A stretch of DNA of 5,804 nt from Campylobacter sp. UBA1713 (GTDB lineage Bacteria; Campylobacterota; Campylobacteria; Campylobacterales; Campylobacteraceae): NCBI GenBank assembly GCA_002317305.1, contig DCIZ01000079.1, positions 1-5,804 on the forward strand, read 5' to 3'. Positions 1 to 5,804 of the stretch are shown here, piece by piece. The position numbers and the translations under genes are program-made. Below the pieces are notes generated by a model. It was not told the origin of the DNA, did not search any database, and saw nothing but the letters and a program-made list of their open reading frames with translations. The stretch's first letter is position 1; the number at the start of each line of letters is the position of its first letter.

Positions 1-148
1 AATTTCTACTATTGTAGATCAAAGGAATTTAGATGGGTATTTTTAACGTCTAGACCACAAATTTAATTTCTACTATTGTAGATCCACTTTGTTAGTAACC
101 TCGAAAACAGAGGTCTAGACCACAAATTTAATTTCTACTATTGTAGAC
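1..148 (+). CRISPR. Type V-A CRISPR array, trailer end (partial at the left edge)
   Basis: Three repeat copies are visible: the last 19 bases of one (1-19), a complete 36-base copy (48-83) and a final 36-base copy (113-148). The spacers are 20-47 (28 bases) and 84-112 (29 bases), a normal size for Cas12a systems. The repeat begins GTCTAGACCACAAATTT and ends AATTTCTACTATTGTAGAT, the latter being the conserved type V-A direct-repeat end whose TCTAC/GTAGA stem with TATT loop forms the Cas12a crRNA handle. The handle orientation shows the array is transcribed rightwards, towards cas12a. The last copy differs from the others at its final base, which suggests the trailer end, so the leader and newest spacers should lie left of the window. 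I saw no match between the spacers and the rest of the window beyond short chance words, and I do not know what they target. Confidence 0.97.
113..148 (+). repeat. Terminal CRISPR repeat with a changed last base
   Basis: This copy matches the complete copy at 48-83 at every base except the last, which is C (148) instead of T. The stem halves TCTAC (134-138) and GTAGA (143-147) and the TATT loop (139-142) are intact, so a Cas12a-cleavable handle should still form. The base corresponds to the nucleotide joining handle and guide. Loss of identity in the leader-distal repeat is common in CRISPR arrays and helps orient this one. Confidence 0.9.
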
Positions 149-172
149 GATAAACAAAAAAAAGGATAAAAC
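130..172 (+). promoter_or_regulatory. crRNA-handle-like 5' leader of the cas12a message (putative autoregulatory element)
   Basis: The 19-base handle at 130-148 is followed by 24 bases (149-172) that end at the cas12a start codon. They hold the ribosome binding site at 161-166, which is position 13-18 of the guide-like stretch. Known biochemistry: Cas12a cuts precursor RNA just upstream of this handle and stays bound to it. Inference: if transcription enters from the array, Cas12a would cut near 129/130 and could remain on the new 5' end of its own mRNA, covering the ribosome site. No separate promoter or leader fits in the 24 bases. Nothing here proves regulation; the adjacency could simply follow from compaction. 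Confidence 0.45.
161..166 (+). promoter_or_regulatory. Ribosome binding site of cas12a
   Basis: AAAGGA lies six bases before the ATG at 173, within an A-rich stretch. It supports that start, which also gives the usual Cas12a N-terminus with SKTLRFEL beginning at residue 11. Confidence 0.8.
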
Positions 173-3100
173 ATGCAACATTTCACCAACATTTTTAAGC
201 TTTCAAAAACACTTAGGTTTGAGCTAAAGCTAGTCGGCAAAACTGCAGAAAATTTCGCCAACTTTACACAAACGACTACTTTTCAAAATGACAAAAAGCG
301 TTTTGACGCTTACCCAAATGCAAAGAGTCTAATAGACGAATATCACAAAAACTTCATAGAAGATGTTTTATGCGATGCTGAATTTGAGTGGCAAGCTTTG
401 GCAGATGCTGTAGAAAATTTTCAAAAAAACAAAAATGAAAAGAGTAAAACAGCGTTAGAAGACGAACAAAAAAAGATGCGAAAAGCGGTGGCTGAAAAAT
501 TTACCAAAAACAACGAAAATTACAAAAAACTTTTTGGCAAAGAACTCTTTTCTGAACTACTTCCAAATTTGATAAAAACATTTGACAATCACGAAAAAAA
601 ACAAAACGCAGAGGAAACAGTAAAAATTTTCGACAAATTCACCACATATTTTACAGGTTTTCACGAAAATCGTAAAAATATATACAAAGAAGATGGCACA
701 ACCGCCATCGCCCACCGAGTTGTAAACGAAAATTTCCCAAAATTTTTAGCAAACATTAAGCTTTTTGAAAAGTTGCCAGATAAACTAAAAAACGAAGCGA
801 AAAACGAGTTAAAAGAGTTTCTAAACGGCGCAAAGTTAGAAGATTTTTTCACACTAGATTCGTTTAACTTTTTTTTAACACAAGGCGGTATCGAGCGTTA
901 TAACGCTGTTTTAGGCGGAATTTCAGAAAAAGCAGGAAGCAAAAAAACCAAAGGGCTAAACGAGACGTTAAATTTGGCGTTTCAGCAAGGCAAAATAGAG
1001 AAAAAATTTAAATTTCAGCCACTTTTTAAGCAAATTTTAAGCGAGCGTGAAGCCACTTCGTTTGCGCCAACGGGTTTTGAGAATCAAGATGAGTTAAAAG
1101 ATGTTGTAAGCAAATTTAAGAACGAAAATTTAGATGTCGCTTTGGAACAGATTCGTTTAAATTTACAAAACATAGAAATTTATGATTTTTATGATTTTTC
1201 AAAAATTTTCGTCCCTGCAAAAGAGCAAGCGAATTTTTCAAAAGAGATTTTTGGACGGTGGGACGCGGTGAGAGATGCTTTTTTGAAAAAAATTGAGACA
1301 GAAAAGAAAAAACCTTTGACAGAGACGCAGGCTGACACCGAGCAAAGAAAAATAAAAAAACGAGACTACTCTTTGAGCGAGATAGACGGCGTTTTACAAA
1401 AAGAAGAAACAGCAAGAAGTGGCGACTGGTTTGAGAGAATCTCAAATTTTACAAAAACCAAATTTGACGAGCTTTTTAGTAGAATCAACTTTGGTGAAAA
1501 TTTTCAAGAAAACAAAACCGCCGCGTTGCCACTAAAAGAATTTCTAGACGATGTGCAAAAACTCTACCGCCTTTTAAAGCTTTTGGACTATCGTGGCGAG
1601 TGTGAGACAGACGGCGAATTTTACGCTGTTTTAAGCGAAATTTTACAAACCCTTGAGCCTGTTGTGCCGCTTTACAACAACGCTAGAAATTTTGTAACCA
1701 AAAAACCAGGCGAAGTAAAAAAGATAAAACTGAATTTTGAGAATCCGACACTTGCATGCGGCTGGGATGCAAACAAAGAAAAAGACAATCACGCTGTCAT
1801 TTTTCGCAAAGATGGAAACTACTTTTTGGGGATTTTTAACCCAAAAAACAAACCAAAATTCGACAAAACAGAAAATGCACAAGGCGAGTGCTACGAAAAG
1901 ATGGTTTATAAACTTTTGCCAGGACCAAACAAAATGCTACCAAAAGTATTTTTTTCTAATAAATGGAGAGATAAATTTACAGTTCCAGAAGAAATTCAGC
2001 AAGGTTACAGAGATGAAAAGCACAAAAAAGGTAGCTCGTTTGACAAGAAATTTTTACACTCTTTGATAGATTGGTTTAAAAGTCAAATAGCCATTCATGA
2101 AGATTGGAAAAATTTTAACTTTAAATTTAGCGATACAAGAAGCTATGAAAGCATAGACGAATTTTACAAAGAGGTTGAAACTGGTGGCTATAAACTCACA
2201 TTTTCTAGCGTTTCAGTAAAACAGATAGATGAATTTGTAAATTCGGGCAAACTCTACCTTTTTCAAATTTACAACAAAGATTTTGCCACAAACGCCACAG
2301 GACGAAAGAATTTACACACGCTTTACTGGGAGCAGCTTTTTAGTGAGGAAAATTTGCAAGACACGGTTTTAAAGCTAAACGGCGAAGCGGAGCTCTTTTT
2401 TCGCCCAAAAAACGAAAATTTACGGCGAATAAGCCACGCGAAAAATTCGTTTCTAGTAAACAGAACGACAAAAAACGCAAAGCCGATTCCAGAAAATTTA
2501 TATCAAGAAATTTACAAATTTAAAAATGGCTTCCAAAGTGAAATTTCTAACGAGGCAAAAGCTTTGCTAGATTCTGGTGAAGTCATCTGTAAAAAAGCCA
2601 CACACGAAATAGTAAAAGAGAGAAGGTTTCACGAAGATAAATTTTTGTTTCACTGCCCTATAACGCTAAATTTTAGGGCAAACGAGAGTGAAAAATTAAA
2701 CGAAAAAGTTTGCGACTACATAAAAGAAAAAGATGGTATTTGCATCATCGGGCTTGACCGAGGTGAAAGGCACTTGTTATACCTTTCACTCATCGACCAA
2801 AACGGCAAAATAAAACTACAAAAAACGCTAAATTTGGTTTCGCAAAAAAGAGGCGATGGTGAAATAAAAGTCGACTACCACGCCAAGCTTGCCCACATAG
2901 AAGGCGAGCGAGACGAAGCACGAAAAAACTGGCAAAATATCGCAAACATAAAAGAGCTAAAAGAGGGCTATCTCTCAAATGTCATTCACGAGATAGCCCA
3001 TTTGATGGTAAAACATAACGCCATCGTTGTGCTTGAAGACCTAAATTTTGGCTTTAAAAGAGGGCGGTTTAAAGTTGAAAAACAGGTTTATCAAAAATTC

Positions 3101-3952
3101 GAAAAAATGCTCATAGAAAAGCTAAATTTTCTTGTTTTTAAAGAAAAAGTAGCCAGCGAGTGTGGTGGCGTTTTGAAGGCTTTTCAGCTAACAAGCAAAT
3201 TTGAAAGTTTTGCAAAACTAGGCAAGCAGTGCGGTTTTTTGTTTTACACGCAGGCGGCTTACACGAGCAAAATCGATCCCGTTACGGGCTTTGTGAATCT
3301 TTTTGACACGCGTTATAAAAGCGTGGAGGCTTCGCGGGAATTTTTTGCTAAATTTGACGAGATTAAATTTAACGCACAAAATGGGTATTTTGAGTTTGTT
3401 GTGAGCGACTACTCTAAATTTAACCCAAAAGCTTTAAAGCAGAGCTGGAAAATTTGCACTTTTGGCAGTCGCATAGAAAATTTTAAGGAAAATGAAAAGT
3501 GGCAAAGTCGCGAAGTAAATTTGAGTGATAAATTTAGAGAGCTTTTTGATAAATTTAAAACCAGCGACTTAAAGGCAGAAATTTTAGCTCAAACTGACGC
3601 GACTTTTTTTAGGCAGCTTTTGCGACTTTTTGGGCTTACTGTTCAGCTGCGAAACAGCTTTGTCGGTAGCGATGTCGACTACATCTGTTCGCCAGTGGCA
3701 GACAAAAACGGCGAATTTTTTGACAGCCGTAAAGAGTTAGCAAAGATAGAAAATGGCGAGGTTGCAGCGTTGCCGTGCGATGCAGATGCAAACGGCGCTT
3801 ACAACATAGCTAGAAAAGGCGCTTTGATTCTAAAAAAGATAAAACAAGCAGAAGCGAAAGATGCAAATTTGACTATATCAAACGCCGAGTGGTTTGAATT
3901 TATAAACGGAAACGAGAATGGAATTTTACCTAAAAATAACACACATAAATGA
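173..3952 (+). CDS. cas12a: Cas12a (Cpf1) RNA-guided DNA endonuclease, type V-A effector
   Basis: This 1259-residue protein has the normal Cas12a size. It processes its own precursor crRNA and cuts DNA beside a T-rich PAM. Visible landmarks, compared from memory with the Acidaminococcus enzyme (AsCas12a): N-terminal SKTLRFEL (WED-I); REC lobe to about residue 515, with FDKFTTYF near 154-161; WED-II PAM-reading segment with C529, K535 and N539; PI-region K587 and K591; crRNA-processing positions H755, R764 (Lys in AsCas12a), K815 and F819; RuvC-I D862 in GLDRGERH; bridge helix near W920; RuvC-II E955 in VLEDLNFGF; Nuc-domain R1160 in QLRNS; RuvC-III D1205 in DADANGAY. All catalytic residues are present, so activity is expected. 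The AsCas12a-like block containing PIPENLYQEIY (residue ~780) is unlike Francisella or Lachnospiraceae Cas12a. The end of the gene overlaps cas4 by 35 bases. Frame is kept through an 8-T run at 869-876. Confidence 0.98.
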   Translation: MQHFTNIFKLSKTLRFELKLVGKTAENFANFTQTTTFQNDKKRFDAYPNAKSLIDEYHKNFIEDVLCDAEFEWQALADAVENFQKNKNEKSKTALEDEQKKMRKAVAEKFTKNNENYKKLFGKELFSELLPNLIKTFDNHEKKQNAEETVKIFDKFTTYFTGFHENRKNIYKEDGTTAIAHRVVNENFPKFLANIKLFEKLPDKLKNEAKNELKEFLNGAKLEDFFTLDSFNFFLTQGGIERYNAVLGGISEKAGSKKTKGLNETLNLAFQQGKIEKKFKFQPLFKQILSEREATSFAPTGFENQDELKDVVSKFKNENLDVALEQIRLNLQNIEIYDFYDFSKIFVPAKEQANFSKEIFGRWDAVRDAFLKKIETEKKKPLTETQADTEQRKIKKRDYSLSEIDGVLQKEETARSGDWFERISNFTKTKFDELFSRINFGENFQENKTAALPLKEFLDDVQKLYRLLKLLDYRGECETDGEFYAVLSEILQTLEPVVPLYNNARNFVTKKPGEVKKIKLNFENPTLACGWDANKEKDNHAVIFRKDGNYFLGIFNPKNKPKFDKTENAQGECYEKMVYKLLPGPNKMLPKVFFSNKWRDKFTVPEEIQQGYRDEKHKKGSSFDKKFLHSLIDWFKSQIAIHEDWKNFNFKFSDTRSYESIDEFYKEVETGGYKLTFSSVSVKQIDEFVNSGKLYLFQIYNKDFATNATGRKNLHTLYWEQLFSEENLQDTVLKLNGEAELFFRPKNENLRRISHAKNSFLVNRTTKNAKPIPENLYQEIYKFKNGFQSEISNEAKALLDSGEVICKKATHEIVKERRFHEDKFLFHCPITLNFRANESEKLNEKVCDYIKEKDGICIIGLDRGERHLLYLSLIDQNGKIKLQKTLNLVSQKRGDGEIKVDYHAKLAHIEGERDEARKNWQNIANIKELKEGYLSNVIHEIAHLMVKHNAIVVLEDLNFGFKRGRFKVEKQVYQKFEKMLIEKLNFLVFKEKVASECGGVLKAFQLTSKFESFAKLGKQCGFLFYTQAAYTSKIDPVTGFVNLFDTRYKSVEASREFFAKFDEIKFNAQNGYFEFVVSDYSKFNPKALKQSWKICTFGSRIENFKENEKWQSREVNLSDKFRELFDKFKTSDLKAEILAQTDATFFRQLLRLFGLTVQLRNSFVGSDVDYICSPVADKNGEFFDSRKELAKIENGEVAALPCDADANGAYNIARKGALILKKIKQAEAKDANLTISNAEWFEFINGNENGILPKNNTHK

Positions 3953-4479
3953 CTTTCTCTTTTGTCCTATTAGCATCTACTACCATGAGCTTTATGGGAA
4001 TTTTTCCAGCGAACTCTACCACAAAGAGGCACAAAGTGCTGGCAAAACAGCTCACGAGGCGATAGATGAAAAACATATTCAACTCACAAAAATATTTTGC
4101 AAGGCGTTGAGGTCTATTCTAGCAAATATCGAATTTGTGGAAAGATAGACCTTTTGACACAAAAAGAGGCGTTTTGACAGAGCGAAAACTGAAAGTTACA
4201 AAAATTTACGATGGGTATGTTTTTCAGCTTTATGCACAGTGTTTTTCTCTAAGGGAGTTGGGACACAGCGTAAAAGAAATTCGCTTTTACTCGCTAAAAG
4301 AGAACAAAATTTACACAGAAAAACTGCCCGAAGAGAACCCAAAAATGTTTGATAAATTCGAAAACACAGTAAAAGCGATGCATGCTTTTGACGTAGATTC
4401 TTTTATGCCTTCAAATTTGCAAAAGTGCCAAAAGTGCATATATGCCGAGCTTTGCGACAGGGCTTTGGTCGCAGTTTAA
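3918..4479 (+). pseudogene. cas4: cas4, broken by two -1 frameshifts (RecB-like Fe-S nuclease)
   Basis: Cas4 trims prespacers and helps Cas1-Cas2 choose those with a PAM. Here the family sequence runs in three frames: 3918-4073, then about 4073-4153, then about 4153-4476. The first change of frame is pinned to the A run at 4069-4073, because the second frame has a stop at 4067-4069. The second best fits the T run at 4152-4155, where one more T restores IDLFDTKRG. Repaired, the product is 187 residues, the usual size, with C16, H46 (motif I), D78 in GKID (motif II), E89-R-K91 (motif III), Q104, and C171, C174 and C180, the expected Fe-S cluster and nuclease residues. Unrepaired, translation stops after 76 residues, before motifs II and III. 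It starts inside cas12a with only a weak ribosome site, suggesting translational coupling. It may be a true pseudogene, a sequencing error, or (least likely) a slippage-expressed gene. Confidence 0.88.
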
Positions 4480-4484
4480 CAAAA

Positions 4485-4489
4485 AAGGA
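4485..4489 (+). promoter_or_regulatory. Ribosome binding site of cas1
   Basis: AAGGA four bases before the ATG at 4494, in the 14-base gap after the cas4 stop codon. It decides the cas1 start over an in-frame upstream ATG at 4425 that lies inside the end of cas4. Confidence 0.75.
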
Positions 4490-4493
4490 AAAA

Positions 4494-5468
4494 ATGATTA
4501 GCACAAAAGATTTTGCGACAAAACAGCTAGCGTTTATTTTTACTGGCGATGGCGAGAAGCTAACTTTTTCAAATGACAACATCGTAGTTGTAGCCAAAGA
4601 TGGCACCACAAAACACCGCTCATCTTGCTACCGCCTATTTGCCGTGTTTGTCTGTGGACACACAAGCATCACCAGCGGGCTTTTGCAAAGGGCTGACAAA
4701 TTTGGTTTTCACATCATCTTAATGTCGCCAAATTTACGCCCACTAAAATTTATTCTCTCTGGCGCGCAAGGTAACGTGCTTTTACGCAGAAAACAATACG
4801 CCTACACTGACACAGGCATCGCAACGCACATCGTCTCAAATAAAATAGAAAATCAAGTAGCACTTTTGAAACAAAGACGCCATAGAACGCTGCATCAAAA
4901 TGAACTCATAAGTAGAATCTTGCAACTAAAAGATGAGCTAAAAAAGCCAAATTTGACTTTGCAAGAGATCATGGGTTTAGAGGGCGTGGCGGCGAAGTGG
5001 TATTTTGGTATGTTATTTGACAAACACGGCTGGCAGGCGCGTCGCCCACGAGTAAAGTCAGACGTCATAAACGCACTTTTGGACATGGGCTACACGATGC
5101 TTTTTGGTTTTGTTACTTCGCTTTTGTCTATGTTTGGGTTTGACCTTTATGTGGGCGTGCTTCACAGAGAGTTTTACCACAGGCACTCTTTAGTGTGCGA
5201 CTTAGTCGAGCCGTTTCGCTGTTTAGTCGATGAGGCGATTCTAAAAGCGCTAAATTTAAAACAGATAAAAGAGGAGGATTTTTGCGTTTTGCAAGGGCAG
5301 TATTTGCTCTCGTGGCAAAAACGAGCACCATATGTGCAGATAATTTTAAAAGCCATTTTGGAGCGAAAGGGTGAAATTTTTGCATATGTGCAAAGCTACT
5401 ACCGTGCGTTTATGAGGGAAAAACCTGCTAGTGAGTTTCCTGTTTTTAACATTGTGGAGGCGAGATGA
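4494..5468 (+). CDS. cas1: Cas1, CRISPR spacer integrase
   Basis: This 324-residue protein has the normal length for Cas1, the metal-dependent integrase that, with Cas2, inserts new spacers at the leader-proximal repeat. The N-terminal part is beta-rich (roughly residues 1-90), and the rest is the helical catalytic domain. The active-site residues are visible: E163 in GLEG, H224 in VLHREF, and D236 and E239 in CDLVEPFR, with the usual His to acidic spacing. The start at 4494 was chosen for its AAGGA site and because the family N-terminus does not need the extra 23 residues of the upstream in-frame ATG. It follows cas4 by 14 bases and overlaps cas2 by four, so the genes are probably one transcript. 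No frame damage is seen, in contrast to cas4. Confidence 0.96.
   Translation: MISTKDFATKQLAFIFTGDGEKLTFSNDNIVVVAKDGTTKHRSSCYRLFAVFVCGHTSITSGLLQRADKFGFHIILMSPNLRPLKFILSGAQGNVLLRRKQYAYTDTGIATHIVSNKIENQVALLKQRRHRTLHQNELISRILQLKDELKKPNLTLQEIMGLEGVAAKWYFGMLFDKHGWQARRPRVKSDVINALLDMGYTMLFGFVTSLLSMFGFDLYVGVLHREFYHRHSLVCDLVEPFRCLVDEAILKALNLKQIKEEDFCVLQGQYLLSWQKRAPYVQIILKAILERKGEIFAYVQSYYRAFMREKPASEFPVFNIVEAR
5456..5460 (+). promoter_or_regulatory. Ribosome binding site of cas2
   Basis: GGAGG, the strongest Shine-Dalgarno match in the window, lies inside the end of cas1, four bases before the cas2 ATG at 5465. Together with the ATGA stop/start overlap it suggests coupled translation of cas1 and cas2. 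Confidence 0.8.
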
Positions 5469-5740
5469 TTTTGGTTAGTTACGACATAAAAGATGACAAA
5501 CTTCGCACAAAATTTGCTAAGTTTTTGAGTAAATTTGGGCACAGGATTCAATATTCGGTTTTTGAGATTCACAATGGACCGAGCGTTTTGTCAAATATAG
5601 AATTTGAGATAAAGAATCGTTTTGAGAAGCGTTTTTGTCAGGACGATTCTGTCATCATCTTTCGGCTAAGTCCTAGCTGCAAAAAGACGTGCTACGGAAG
5701 TGCAAAAAACGAAGATGTTGAGCTTTTTGTGGTGGTTTAG
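5465..5740 (+). CDS. cas2: Cas2, structural partner of Cas1 in spacer integration
   Basis: This 91-residue protein has the typical Cas2 size and a ferredoxin-like beta-alpha-beta pattern. The first strand reads MILVSYDI with the conserved acidic residue D7; RIQYSVFEI (residues 27-35) and DSVIIFRL (61-68) are the later family strands. Cas2 forms the dimer that bridges two Cas1 dimers and sets spacer length; catalysis is by Cas1. The start is fixed by the GGAGG site and the four-base overlap with the cas1 stop codon. It is the last gene of the operon in the window, and no array follows within the 64 bases left. I see no damage. Confidence 0.95.
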   Translation: MILVSYDIKDDKLRTKFAKFLSKFGHRIQYSVFEIHNGPSVLSNIEFEIKNRFEKRFCQDDSVIIFRLSPSCKKTCYGSAKNEDVELFVVV

Positions 5741-5804
5741 TGGTTTTTTGTTTTTTTTGGTGTTTTTTTTGTAAATTTACGGTTTTGGAAATTTTGTAAA
5801 TTTG
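5741..5804 (+). other. T-rich downstream region with a short AT-rich repeat
   Basis: After the cas2 stop there are runs of six, eight and eight T (5744-5749, 5751-5758, 5763-5770). TTTTGTAAATTT then occurs twice (5767-5778 and 5792-5803). GTAAATTTAC at 5771-5780 is a perfect palindrome, and AAATTTAC (5773-5780) can pair with GTAAATTT (5796-5803) across 15 bases. The T runs come before this weak AT-only stem, so it is not a classic intrinsic terminator. The runs may still aid transcription ending or bend the DNA. No gene and no CRISPR repeat is seen here. Confidence 0.4.

Noticed and set aside
149..172. Self-cutting by a guide made from the cas12a leader
   Set aside because: The matching DNA is preceded by AGAC from the repeat, not a TTTV PAM, so the locus should be protected. 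Other GATAAA words in the window match only the first six or so bases in low-complexity sequence.
1737..2066. Open frame of 109 codons on the + strand inside cas12a
   Set aside because: It is out of frame with a strongly conserved Cas12a region and resembles no family I know; a shadow of the AT-rich coding sequence.
3381..3391. Eleven-base match of spacer 20-47 to cas12a (ATGGGTATTTT), and a nine-base match near 4212
   Set aside because: Neither includes the seed end of the spacer, and the words are AT-rich and short; chance is enough to explain them.
4135..4479. A separate 114-residue gene starting at TTG
   Set aside because: Its sequence from FDTKRG onward is the C-terminal two thirds of Cas4, including motif III and three cluster cysteines, and its first residues are unlike Cas4. 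It is the downstream piece of the broken gene.
4425..4493. In-frame ATG that would extend Cas1 by 23 residues
   Set aside because: It lies inside the cas4 C-terminal cysteine region, has no good ribosome site, and the added residues do not look like Cas1; the ATG at 4494 has AAGGA in front of it.
661..5385. Several open frames on the - strand (for example 1116-1445, 1643-1882, 5128-5385)
   Set aside because: All lie antisense to conserved cas genes, are rich in Phe, Leu and Ser from reversed Lys/Glu codons, and lack supporting ribosome sites or family likeness.
5680..5730. CAAAAAG/CTTTTTG inverted repeat at the end of cas2 as a terminator stem
   Set aside because: The pair is seven AT-rich bases with a loop of more than 30 bases, inside coding sequence; too weak to call a terminator.

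Overview
This AT-rich window holds a compact type V-A (Cas12a/Cpf1) CRISPR-Cas locus. In order on the + strand it contains the last part of a CRISPR array, cas12a, a frameshifted cas4, cas1 and cas2. It suggests a low-GC bacterium. The heavy use of AAATTT and AAAATTT words, TTTTAAGC and short AAGGA ribosome sites reminds me of Campylobacter and related Campylobacterota, but that is an impression from composition, not an identification.

Layout. Positions 1-148 carry three copies (the first cut by the window edge) of a 36-base type V-A repeat, separated by spacers of 28 and 29 bases. The copy next to cas12a ends in C instead of T, the kind of decay expected at the trailer end, so the leader should lie upstream of the window. 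Only 24 bases separate the last repeat from the cas12a start codon. Cas12a (173-3952, 1259 aa) is full length and keeps all RuvC, Nuc and WED landmarks. Its pattern is closest, of the orthologs I can recall, to the Acidaminococcus enzyme. cas4 starts inside the end of cas12a but is interrupted by two single-base losses, each in a short A or T run. cas1 (4494-5468) and cas2 (5465-5740) look intact and overlap by four bases. The last 64 bases are T-rich, with a short repeated/inverted AT-rich word and no convincing terminator hairpin.

How the parts work together. Cas12a processes the array transcript into crRNAs and cuts matching DNA. Cas1 and Cas2 form the spacer integrase. Cas4 normally trims prespacers and selects those with a proper PAM. 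As sequenced, interference looks complete, while adaptation looks impaired in its PAM-selection step.

The most interesting feature is the junction between the array and cas12a. Transcription running through the array would give a cas12a message whose 5' leader is a Cas12a crRNA handle, followed at once by the ribosome binding site and start codon at the place a guide would occupy. This suggests that Cas12a could cut and then bind its own mRNA, a self-limiting loop linking nuclease level to crRNA level. This is an inference from the layout and needs testing.
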